Shown here one piece after another: positions 51,089 through 58,854 of a stretch of 64,000 nucleotides of DNA. The notes beneath the pieces are model-generated. The model was not told the DNA's origin and made no database searches. It worked only from the letters and a program-made list of their open reading frames with translations. Within the stretch, counting starts at the first letter, position 1, and each line of letters begins with the position of its first letter. The DNA is from VRUE01 sp963715625 (GTDB taxonomy: Bacteria; Actinomycetota; Thermoleophilia; Solirubrobacterales; 70-9): NCBI GenBank assembly GCA_963715625.1, contig OY970260.1, positions 1-64,000 of the forward strand. The letters run 5' to 3'. The position numbers and the translations under genes are program-made.

Positions 51089-51618
51089 CTTATCGCCAGG
51101 CCGTCTCCAGCTTTGGCTATCCGGGCCTCGTCTTAGTCTCGGCAACCGGCTTGGACTACCTCTCGCTGACGGACCTGTTCATCGTCGGGCTCGCACTCGA
51201 TATCACCGGAGCAATTCTGCTGGCCAAGGGCCTGTTGATCTCGCCAGCAACGATCTCAAGCGTCTCGGCAACGCTTTGGGGTGGCAATCCGGAGACGGCG
51301 CGGGATCGTTGCCGTAACCGGGTCAACGCCGAGTTCGGGGTTGGCTATCTGGCGGGCGGGTTCTTCTTTCAGGCCGTCGGTTACTCGCTCGATATCGGCG
51401 GCGTCACCAGCGAGACCGGAACCAGCCGACTGATCGCGGCGCTCAGCATGGCGCTGATCGTCGCGGCTCTGGCGGTAGCGATCTACGCCCTGCTCCATGC
51501 GACTCGCGAGAGACAGTTGATCGGGGAAGCCGAGGCTGAGGGTGACCGACGACAGAAAGAGCATGAGGAACGCCAAGAGCGCGAACGCAAGACGCGGGAA
51601 GCCGAAGCCTCGAAATAG
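51067..51618 (+). CDS. hypothetical membrane protein
   Basis: Hydrophobic helices (LTDLFIVGLALDITGAILLA and LIAALSMALIVAALAVAIYA) and a highly charged coiled-coil C-terminus (EGDRRQKEHEERQERERKTR) are visible. The first possible start (51067) overlaps the divergent protease gene by about 20 bases; TTG 51151 is a reasonable alternative. It is the only plus-strand gene in the leading region. Confidence 0.5.
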   Translation: MRPPRRAPYRQAVSSFGYPGLVLVSATGLDYLSLTDLFIVGLALDITGAILLAKGLLISPATISSVSATLWGGNPETARDRCRNRVNAEFGVGYLAGGFFFQAVGYSLDIGGVTSETGTSRLIAALSMALIVAALAVAIYALLHATRERQLIGEAEAEGDRRQKEHEERQERERKTREAEASK

Positions 51619-51638
51619 TGCTCGATGATGGCCCTCTC

Positions 51639-51659
51639 AGGGGAATGTCCAGGGGAATG
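51639..51659. promoter_or_regulatory. paired AGGGGAATG motifs near attR
   Basis: AGGGGAATG at 51639-51647 and 51651-51659, with the same 12-base period as the doublet inside attL. A single further copy lies outside the element at 51902-51910. Direct GAC repeats with 10-base spacing follow at about 51686-51710 and could bind accessory recombination proteins. Confidence 0.45.
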
Positions 51660-51728
51660 AAAGGGGTCAAAAACAGCCCTTTATTGACTTTTGCTGACTC
51701 GCGTTGACCTTCCGGCAAGTTCTAGCGC

Positions 51729-51771
51729 GAGGAGCCGCAAACCTGCCTGCCAAGCGGGATTGCGGCTCCTC
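51729..51771. repeat. 12-bp-stem hairpin next to attR
   Basis: GAGGAGCCGCAA (51729-51740) and TTGCGGCTCCTC (51760-51771) pair perfectly. The structure lies between the last ICE gene and the attachment site and may insulate it, or terminate the membrane-protein transcript; no T-run follows. Confidence 0.55.
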
Positions 51772-51819
51772 AAGCCAAAGCAATCGAGCGGGGCAGCCAG
51801 GACTCGAACCTGGAATCGC

Positions 51820-51861
51820 CGGTTTTGGAGACCGTGCGCATAGCCGTTAACTCACTCCCCC
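51820..51861. repeat. attR core (42 bp) with hybrid tRNA end
   Basis: Identical to 15911-15952. Together with 51790-51819 it forms a tRNA-like sequence with anticodon CCA, but that joins the core to a different 3' half (CCAGG-TTCGAGT-CCTGG). The anticodon stem and the acceptor each gain a mismatch, so this is the element's own tRNA 3' end, not a working gene. The interval 51619-51984 has no protein gene. Confidence 0.85.
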
Positions 51862-51984
51862 GAGCGCTCTGGCAAGCCAAATCCTCGTTCCGACAACCCC
51901 CAGGGGAATGAAGAGAGTTCGAAACCAAATCGAAATCCGACTTGACCGAGCCCTTGGATTCTATTCCAGCTTTAGCATCGACTT

Positions 51985-52659
51985 GTGGAAAGCCGACCCG
52001 AGCCGGAGACCTTCCTCACGCTGCTTGCCGATTCCGATCGGGAGGCGCTGCTGGGGCTCGGCAGATCGCGCCGCTACGGACACGGCGAGCACCTGATGCG
52101 CCAGGAGGAGCCCGGTGACCCGGTGCTGCTCCTGCGCCAAGGCCATGTCAAGGCGACCTACATCGAGCCGCAGGGAAAGGAGATCGTGCTTGGCTTCCAC
52201 GGACCCGGCGATGTGCTGGGAGAGCTCTCCTTCGCCGGCACCGAGCCGCGTTCGAGCAACGTGATCGCGATCGAGACGGTGGAGGCGCGGGCGATCCCGG
52301 CCGCCGGCTTCCGCGACTTCCTGGCGCGCTCGCCGGGCGCGGCTCTTGCCCTCTTCAACGAGATCGGCCGCCGCTTCCGCGACGCCAACCGGGCCCAGGT
52401 CCAGTTCGCCGCGCTGGACACGGTCGGGCGCGTCGCGGCGCGGCTGGTCGAGCTCTGCGCCCACCACGGCCAACCGACCGCGGAGGGAATCGAGATCCGG
52501 CTGCCCGTGACGCAACAGGACCTGGGCGGCTGGACCGCGGCGTCGCGCGCCGGCGTCGACGCGGCGCTGAAGACGATGCGGGAGCTGGGCTGGATCAGGA
52601 CCGAGCGCAAGCGGATCACCGTCCTCGATCTCGACGGCCTCTCCTCCCGCGCCGGCTGA
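51985..52659 (+). CDS. Crp/Fnr-family regulator
   Basis: 224 residues from GTG 51985. A cyclic-nucleotide-binding beta-roll is visible (RRYGHGEHLMRQEEPGDPVL, then VLGFHGPGDVLGELSFAGTE) followed by a winged helix (LPVTQQDLGGWTAASRAGVD, then MRELGWIRTERKRITVLDLD). No Fnr-type cysteine cluster is present, so it is more Crp-like. It is the first chromosomal gene outside the ICE. Confidence 0.85.
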   Translation: MESRPEPETFLTLLADSDREALLGLGRSRRYGHGEHLMRQEEPGDPVLLLRQGHVKATYIEPQGKEIVLGFHGPGDVLGELSFAGTEPRSSNVIAIETVEARAIPAAGFRDFLARSPGAALALFNEIGRRFRDANRAQVQFAALDTVGRVAARLVELCAHHGQPTAEGIEIRLPVTQQDLGGWTAASRAGVDAALKTMRELGWIRTERKRITVLDLDGLSSRAG

Positions 52660-52762
52660 GCCTCGCCGCACTGCGGCGCTGTCCCCAGGGTTGGACATTC
52701 GCAGTGCCCAGAATTGCGTGGTCCGGGCTCCCACCCGCGCCATAGGGTCGCTGCCGAAGCCC

Positions 52763-54214
52763 ATGAATGCCCATCGCTCCATCGCCGATCTGCCGGGACC
52801 GCGGGGACTGCCGCTGATCGGCAGCGCCCACAAGCTGGTCCCGGTCTCCCGCAGCCACCTTGCCTTCGAGAGATGGGGACGGGAATACGGGCCGATCTTC
52901 CGCGTGACCGCCGGCCCCAGGCTGGTGGTCGGGATCAACGATGCGGATGAGATCAACGCAATCCTGCGCGACCGCCCCGAGGGGTTCAGGCGGTGGAGCG
53001 AGGTCCCGCAAGTCATCCAGGAGATCAACGAAGCGGCTCCCCAGATGAAGGGCACCCCACCGGCGGTCTTCGCCGCAGAGGGCGAGGAGTGGAAAAGGCA
53101 GCGGCGGCTGGTCGTCACCGCGCTCAACAAGGACCACCTGCACCGCTACTTCGGCGTCGTGCGCACCGCGACCAGGAGGCTGCACAAGCGCCTGGCGGCC
53201 GAGGCGAGCGCCTCGGAAACGGTTGCCGTCTCCGAGGCGCTGACCGCCTACACGGTCGATGTCACCTCGGCCCTCGCCTTCGGCCACGACCTGAACACGC
53301 TCGAGCACGGCGACGGCGAGCTGCAGCGCCATATCCAGCGGATGCTGATAGCGGCCGGCCACCGCATCACCGCCACCCTTCCCTACTGGCGCTGGTTCAA
53401 GCTGCCAGAAGATCGCGCGCTCGATCGTTCGATGGTCGAGGTCTACGAGGCGACCGAAGGCTTCATCGAGCGGGCGAAGGCGCGAATGGCCGCGCGGCCC
53501 GAGCTCTACGAGCAACCCGAGAACCTGATCGAGGGCCTGCTCGCCGCTCAGAAGGCCGACCCGAGCTTCACCGACCAGGAGATCGCCGGCAACCTGATCA
53601 CCGTGCTGCTCGCCGGCGAGGACACCACCGCCCACACCCTCGCCTGGACGATCTGGCTATTGGGATCGAGGCCCGACGTCCAGGAGCGCCTGTGCGAAGA
53701 GGCGACGGCGGCCTTCGGCCGCAACCCGATCCCCGCCGAGTACGAGGCGACCGAGCAGCTGCCCTACGCCGAGGCGGTATTGCGCGAGTCGATGCGCCTG
53801 AAGAGCGTCGCGCCGACGGCGGGGGTCGAGCCAAACGAGGACAAGACGATCTGCGGAACGCACGTCCCGGCGGGCACTCAGCTGCTGCTCCTCACCCGCC
53901 AGGCCACCCGTACCGCCGCCGGGCGCAGCGAGGACTTCCACCCCGAGCGCTGGCTCGAGGACAGCGAGGAGACGCGGGCGCCGAAATCGCTGACCTTCGG
54001 CGCCGGGCCGCGCTTCTGCCCGGGCCGCAACCTGGCCTTCCTCGAGGCCAAGGCGGCCCTGGGGATGCTCGCCCGCAACTTCGAGCTGGAGCTGGACGAA
54101 TCCGGCAAGCCGGTGCGCGAGGCCTTCGGCTTCACGATGGTGCCGCGCGGGCTGCGGGTGCGGCTTCGCGAGCGCAGCGATCGACCGCGGGCTGTCTCCG
54201 CCGGAATCCCATAG
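52763..54214 (+). CDS. cytochrome P450
   Basis: 483 residues from ATG 52763. The proline-rich start (DLPGPRGLPLIG), I-helix oxygen-binding motif LLAGEDTTAH, ExxR in LRESMRLKS, and haem loop FGAGPRFCPGRNLAFLEAK are all intact. The organisation resembles CYP102/CYP110-like bacterial monooxygenases acting on fatty or terpenoid substrates; the substrate is not readable. Redox partners are not encoded nearby. Confidence 0.92.
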   Translation: MNAHRSIADLPGPRGLPLIGSAHKLVPVSRSHLAFERWGREYGPIFRVTAGPRLVVGINDADEINAILRDRPEGFRRWSEVPQVIQEINEAAPQMKGTPPAVFAAEGEEWKRQRRLVVTALNKDHLHRYFGVVRTATRRLHKRLAAEASASETVAVSEALTAYTVDVTSALAFGHDLNTLEHGDGELQRHIQRMLIAAGHRITATLPYWRWFKLPEDRALDRSMVEVYEATEGFIERAKARMAARPELYEQPENLIEGLLAAQKADPSFTDQEIAGNLITVLLAGEDTTAHTLAWTIWLLGSRPDVQERLCEEATAAFGRNPIPAEYEATEQLPYAEAVLRESMRLKSVAPTAGVEPNEDKTICGTHVPAGTQLLLLTRQATRTAAGRSEDFHPERWLEDSEETRAPKSLTFGAGPRFCPGRNLAFLEAKAALGMLARNFELELDESGKPVREAFGFTMVPRGLRVRLRERSDRPRAVSAGIP

Positions 54215-54219
54215 CGCGG

Positions 54220-57200
54220 TCACTGGCGAGCGCCGAACATCATTTCCATGCGAGCGGCGACGGTGACGTCCCCCTCGACGCTGCAGCGGCCGGCGATCAT
54301 GGCGGAGAGGGGATTCTCCAGGCCGGCCGTCACCCGCACCCAATCGGCGAGCCCGAAACGGATCGTCACGGCAGGGTCGAGCGGCGCCGGCTCGAGCAGG
54401 CGCGCCCGGCTGGCCCGTGAGTCGACCGCGATCGCCCAGCGCCAGGGAGCATCGGGGGACGCCTCGATCGCATAGGGCTGCAACTCGTAGACGATCGTGC
54501 CGTTGAAGCCGGCCGCGCAGGCGGGCTGGAAGCCGCGCGCCGTCGCGCGCACCAGCGCCCGCTGGCGGCGAGGCTCGGCAAAGCGGCGCTCCAAGTCCTC
54601 GTCGCCGAGACCGCGGGCCATGCTCGCAAGCGCCCGGCGGCCACCGCGGGCGGCCAGCGCGCGAAGCGGCCTGTTGCGCTCGGCTGTCCGCCCCGGGCTC
54701 GGCGGCTCGCGACCCTCGATCTCAGCCCTGATCGCCTCGGCTCTCAGGGCGGCCCAGCCGACGCCATGTCTCTCGGCAAGCGATTCGGCCTCCGCGAGCA
54801 CGCTTTCTGCCCCCTCCGTGTCGCCATTGCGATGGAGGGCGGTCGCCAGATCGACCCGGCTCCAGGCGCTCACCCAGACCAGCTCGAGCTCGTCCGCCCG
54901 CGCGACGGCGCCCCGCAGCTCGGCGACGGCCTCGTCCAGGCGGCCCGCCAGCAGCTCGAGGCCGCCGATGTACCACTCGGGGAGCTGACCGAAACCGATC
55001 ACCGGCGTCGACGAGCACAGTCGCGAGCGCAACGGCTCGAGCAGCGGGCGCACCCGCTCCCCGGCCTCGCGATCCCCGGACTGGATCGCCGCATGGGCAA
55101 GCCAGCAGAGGCCGACCGGCCAGTGCCCGTCAGGGTTGCGAAGGCCCTCGAGGTCGCGTGCGAACTCTGCGCGGAGCTCGCGCCGCGTGGCCTCGACGTC
55201 TCTGCCGGCTGAAGCCATGCTCAGCAAGCCGACCGAGAGGGCCCCGCCCGGGAGCTCCGCTCTCATCGCCTCGGCGAGAAGCCCCGACATGACGGTGTCA
55301 CCACCGTAGATCCACGTCACGACCATCGCCAGGTTCACCTCAGCAGTCACCTGGACATCAGGACGAATGCGGCTGACGACTGCGCTCGCGCGGTGAAACT
55401 GCGCTTTTGCCTCCTCGCGCCTGCCGAGCTCGAAGAGCCTCATAGAGCGGGCCATATCGACCTCCCAGGCGAAGCGGGGGCTGCCCAGCCGAGCGGCGAT
55501 CTCGGCGCCGCGCTCAAGCGCACGATCGCACTCGGGGATGCGGGCCATCGTGTAGTGGACCGCGGCGCACCACAGGACCACGCGGAAGAGCAGGTCATCG
55601 CGGCCACATTCCTCCGCCACCTCAAGCAGGTCCAGCGAGGCCTCCATCTCCTCGAACAGGCCCTCGGTGTCGCTCGGATCGGGCCGGCGGGCGAATCGAA
55701 CCACCAGCACCGCGAGGCCGCACAGGACTCTGGCCTCGGCGTCCCCAAGACGGCGCTCGAGCTCCTCTGCTCTCCCTGCCAGCGCGGCGAGCATCTCATC
55801 GTCATCGGTGTAGACGAGCATGTAGGCGAGGCGGAAGATCGTCCGAAGCGCCAGGCGAGGCTCGTCGTCGCCGAGCGCCTCCAGACCCTCCCACAGCAGC
55901 GCAACCGCGACGGGGTCGTCCACTCCGGTCTCAACGCCGAAGCCGATATCGCCGCCGGCGAAGCCGAGTGCGGCACGGGCCAGGGTGCCGGCATCGCCGG
56001 TCTCTCGCGATACCGCGATCGCCCCGCGGAAGGAGTCGCGTGCGCTGACCAGATTGGCGCTGAGCAACTCCTGCTCGCCCAGCTCGAGCAGGGTGAGCGC
56101 GCGCATCTCGAGGTCCTCCTCCATCAGCAGCGAAAGGACGCTCCGCAGGTGGTCGGCCGCCCCCTCATGGTCGTGCGCCTCCGCCGCGGCCTCGGCCGCG
56201 GCGCGGTGGGCGGCGATCGCGGGTGCGGCGCCGGCCAGCCCTGCCGAGAGCCCATAGTGGCGTGCCAGCTCGGCCGGCTCGGCATCGGCATTCCCCTCCA
56301 GCGCCCGCGCTATCGCGAGGTGCAGCCTGGCGCGGGCGGCGTCGCCCGTGCCGGCGAGCAGAGCCTCGCGAACCAGGGCATGGGGGAAGGCGATCGTCGG
56401 CTCGGAGGCGACCACGTCGTCGACCAGCCGCTCCGAGAGCGCCTCCTGCACGGCCCGCTCGGCTTCTTCGGACCCGAGCCCCGAGGCCGCCGCCGCGAGG
56501 CCCACCGGCGCCGCCGGCCCGATCGCCGCGACCGCGACCAGCAGGCGCTCCGTGTCCGGGCTCAGCCGCGCCAGGCGCTCCTCGACCAGATCGGTGACCG
56601 CTCCGGGGGCCGGGGCCACCGCCAGCGCCTCCCCTGCCCGCAGCGCTCCCTGCCCGTCCAGGTCGCGCGCCAGCTCCGCCGCGAAGAAGGGGTTGCCGGA
56701 GGTGCGTGCCTGCAGCTGCTCGGCGAGCCCGGGCGTGATCGCCCTGCCCACCTTCTCCCCCACCAGTGCCGCCAGACCCGAGACGTCGAGCCCGGTGAGG
56801 CGCAGTTCCTCGAGGTCGCCGGTGCGGCGCAGGTCGGAGAGCACCTTGGAGACCGGGTGGCGACGACCCATCTCCCGGTCGCGGGCGGTGACCACCAGCA
56901 CCAGCCGCGCCGGGGGGCTCTCGAGCAGGTGCCCAAGCGCCTGCGCGGAGGCGGGGTCGCACCAGTGGGCGTCGTCGAGGACGACATGAAGCGGCGCCTC
57001 GCCGGCCGCGAACCCCAGCGCCGCGCCGATGCCGCGAAAGAGCCGGTAGCGGGCACCCTCGGCGGCGACGATCTCGTCGGCGACGGCACGATCGGCGAGG
57101 GTCGCGTGCTCACTCAGCTCCGGCACCAGAGCGGCGAGCTCGGGCCCAGCGGCCTGCGCCAGCTCCGCGCGCCAGGCGTCCTCATCGCCGGCGAGCGCCA

Positions 57201-58110
57201 GCTCGCCGATCGCCCGCACCCAGGGCTCGAAGGCGATCGTCGCCTCGGGGGGACAGCGCGCCAGCACGACCACCGCGCCCTCGGCGTGAGCCTCAGACGC
57301 GGTGGCGGCAGCGTGGCGGGTCTTGCCGATCCCCGGCTCGCCCATAATCAGCACCGCGCGGCAGGAATCGCGCGGCGCCGTCGCTTCGCGCAGCCCCTCG
57401 ATCTCGCGATCGCGCCCGATCAGGGGCTCGTCCGCGTAGGCGGCGAGCGCGGGCGGCAGCCGGATGCCGACGCCGGCGTCCATCCCCCGGGCGAGGACGC
57501 CGTCGGGCCGATCCGCGGCCGGCTCCTCCGCAGGCTCCTCCTCTCCGCCGCCATCCTCGTCGGGCGCCGCAGGGACCAGATCGCGCCAGCGCAACCGCGA
57601 CGCTCGCACGGGCGCCGGTATGCCCTTCAGCGTGTACTCGCTTGCCGGTTCAAGCTCAACACCGTCCCGCGACGCGACGAGCGCCTGCACCAGATCCTGG
57701 ACGAGGACCTCGCCGGTTCCGGCGGCGGAGGAGAGGCGGCTGGCGATCACCACCGACATGCCGTGCAGATCCTCACCGTCCGGAATCGGCTCGCCGGCCG
57801 CCACCCCCACCCTCGCCGCGACTCCGATCCCACCCCGCTCGGCGTCGAGCCGCTCGACCGCGACCTGGATCGCCGCCGCCGCCCGCAGCGCCCCCAGGGC
57901 GCTCTCGAAGCTCGCCATCGCCCCGTCGCCCAGCGTCTTGATCACACGTCCGCCGTTCGACGCGACCGCGTGGCTCACGTCTTTCACATGCGTGCGCCGA
58001 ACGCTGTCCATGCGATCGTCGCCGAGCCTCGCCAAGAGAGCAGTCGAATCGACCAAGTCGCTGAACACGACGATTGCCACTCCAGCCATCGGAGGAACAT
58101 CTTTCCGCAT
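54220..58110 (-). CDS. class III cyclase-AAA ATPase-TPR-SCP2 regulator
   Basis: About 1296 residues (starts possible at 58116, 58110 or 58089). The N-terminal nucleotidyl cyclase-homology domain (VAIVVFSDLVDSTALLARLG, then GGRVIKTLGDGAMASFESAL) retains a metal-binding Asp pair. An AAA domain follows (VLIMGEPGIGKTRHAAATAS, Walker B LHVVLDDAHWCD), then TPR-like helices. The last about 100 residues resemble an SCP2/sterol-carrier domain (GLENPLSAMIAGRCSVEGDV). It may couple lipid or P450-substrate sensing to signalling; the P450 gene is convergent and 6 bases away. Confidence 0.8.
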   Translation of the reverse strand: MRKDVPPMAGVAIVVFSDLVDSTALLARLGDDRMDSVRRTHVKDVSHAVASNGGRVIKTLGDGAMASFESALGALRAAAAIQVAVERLDAERGGIGVAARVGVAAGEPIPDGEDLHGMSVVIASRLSSAAGTGEVLVQDLVQALVASRDGVELEPASEYTLKGIPAPVRASRLRWRDLVPAAPDEDGGGEEEPAEEPAADRPDGVLARGMDAGVGIRLPPALAAYADEPLIGRDREIEGLREATAPRDSCRAVLIMGEPGIGKTRHAAATASEAHAEGAVVVLARCPPEATIAFEPWVRAIGELALAGDEDAWRAELAQAAGPELAALVPELSEHATLADRAVADEIVAAEGARYRLFRGIGAALGFAAGEAPLHVVLDDAHWCDPASAQALGHLLESPPARLVLVVTARDREMGRRHPVSKVLSDLRRTGDLEELRLTGLDVSGLAALVGEKVGRAITPGLAEQLQARTSGNPFFAAELARDLDGQGALRAGEALAVAPAPGAVTDLVEERLARLSPDTERLLVAVAAIGPAAPVGLAAAASGLGSEEAERAVQEALSERLVDDVVASEPTIAFPHALVREALLAGTGDAARARLHLAIARALEGNADAEPAELARHYGLSAGLAGAAPAIAAHRAAAEAAAEAHDHEGAADHLRSVLSLLMEEDLEMRALTLLELGEQELLSANLVSARDSFRGAIAVSRETGDAGTLARAALGFAGGDIGFGVETGVDDPVAVALLWEGLEALGDDEPRLALRTIFRLAYMLVYTDDDEMLAALAGRAEELERRLGDAEARVLCGLAVLVVRFARRPDPSDTEGLFEEMEASLDLLEVAEECGRDDLLFRVVLWCAAVHYTMARIPECDRALERGAEIAARLGSPRFAWEVDMARSMRLFELGRREEAKAQFHRASAVVSRIRPDVQVTAEVNLAMVVTWIYGGDTVMSGLLAEAMRAELPGGALSVGLLSMASAGRDVEATRRELRAEFARDLEGLRNPDGHWPVGLCWLAHAAIQSGDREAGERVRPLLEPLRSRLCSSTPVIGFGQLPEWYIGGLELLAGRLDEAVAELRGAVARADELELVWVSAWSRVDLATALHRNGDTEGAESVLAEAESLAERHGVGWAALRAEAIRAEIEGREPPSPGRTAERNRPLRALAARGGRRALASMARGLGDEDLERRFAEPRRQRALVRATARGFQPACAAGFNGTIVYELQPYAIEASPDAPWRWAIAVDSRASRARLLEPAPLDPAVTIRFGLADWVRVTAGLENPLSAMIAGRCSVEGDVTVAARMEMMFGARQ

Positions 58111-58161
58111 GCCCACATGGCATGCGGGGCGGCTACCTGCGCGAGCTCTTCAGGTTTCCAC

Positions 58162-58202
58162 TTGACATGTTGATAATGACGTTATATGAATAATGACATT
58201 AT
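58162..58202 (+). promoter_or_regulatory. TetR promoter with two operator copies
   Basis: TTGACA (58162-58167), a 17-base spacer and TATGAA (58185-58190) make a standard promoter. ATAATGACGTTAT (58173-58185) and ATAATGACATTAT (58190-58202) are near-palindromic copies 17 bases apart that cover the spacer, the -10 and the start region. This is typical TetR autorepression. The divergent cyclase gene may also respond. Confidence 0.75.
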
Positions 58203-58209
58203 GGGAACG

Positions 58210-58854
58210 ATGACCGAGAGGGAACCCGCTCCTCGGCTCACGCGAGCCGAGGCCAAGGCGGAGACTCGCCGCCGCCTGCTCGAGGCGGCGGAGGCCGTGT
58301 TCCAGCGCGAGGGCTATCACCGCGCTTCGCTGGACCGGATAGCCGCAGAGGCCGGCTTCACCACCGGCGCTGTCTACTCGACCTTCGACTCCAAGGCCGA
58401 CGTGATGATGGCGCTGGTTGCAGACCGGGCCGAGCGCAGGCGCACCGTCTGGGCGGAGGTTCTCGCGGGCACGGCAACTTCCGAGGATTTCGTCGCGGAG
58501 GTCTCGCGCCGGGCTGCGCAGGAGGCTGCCGCGGAACGCGACCAGTGGGCGGTGATCATCGAGTTCATGACGGTCATCGCTCGCGACGACCAACTGCGCG
58601 CCCGCTATGCCGAGATTCACGAAGAGAGCCTGTCCGCGCTCGCCGACGCAATTCGCACCTGGATGCAGCGGGAGGAAGAGCACCTGGCGATGTCGCCAGA
58701 GCGGCTGGCTATCGTCGTCAACGCCCTAGCTCGTGGGCTCGGGGTGGAGGCGCTGGTGGCACCTGACGCGGTTCCGGAGGACTTGGTCGTAGAAGCGCAG
58801 CTGACCATGTTGCGCGGTGCACTGACCGAGAAAGACACGGGAGCCGGAGGATGA
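58210..58854 (+). CDS. TetR-family regulator
   Basis: 214 residues from ATG 58210; earlier in-frame ATGs at 58186 and 58201 overlap the -10 or fall at the predicted transcript start. The N-terminal HTH is clear (ETRRRLLEAAEAVFQREGYH, then RIAAEAGFTTGAVYSTFDSK). The ligand-binding half is unassigned. It overlaps the PaaK-like gene by four bases, so it probably regulates that gene and itself. Confidence 0.9.
   Translation: MTEREPAPRLTRAEAKAETRRRLLEAAEAVFQREGYHRASLDRIAAEAGFTTGAVYSTFDSKADVMMALVADRAERRRTVWAEVLAGTATSEDFVAEVSRRAAQEAAAERDQWAVIIEFMTVIARDDQLRARYAEIHEESLSALADAIRTWMQREEEHLAMSPERLAIVVNALARGLGVEALVAPDAVPEDLVVEAQLTMLRGALTEKDTGAGG

Larger units (their letters stand above)
15911..51861. mobile_element. 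integrative and conjugative element (ICE), about 36 kb
   Basis: The element lies between 42-bp direct repeats at a tRNA gene. It carries a tyrosine integrase with a small excisionase-like gene, a MOBF relaxase with a recognisable oriT, and a T4SS gene set. It also has typical leading-region genes (ssb, ardC, methylase-helicase). Both T4SS ATPase genes are interrupted by one-base frameshifts as read, so transfer may be defective. Cargo includes HicBA, a J-domain/lipoprotein cluster, a signal peptidase and secreted proteins. Confidence 0.9.

Noticed and set aside
51790..51861. A second tRNA-Trp gene at attR
   Set aside because: It is a hybrid of the att core and an element-derived 3' half; anticodon-stem and acceptor mismatches argue against function.
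55393..58173. Open frame of 926 codons opposite the cyclase-AAA gene
   Set aside because: Same shadow effect; the minus strand encodes recognisable cyclase and AAA motifs.
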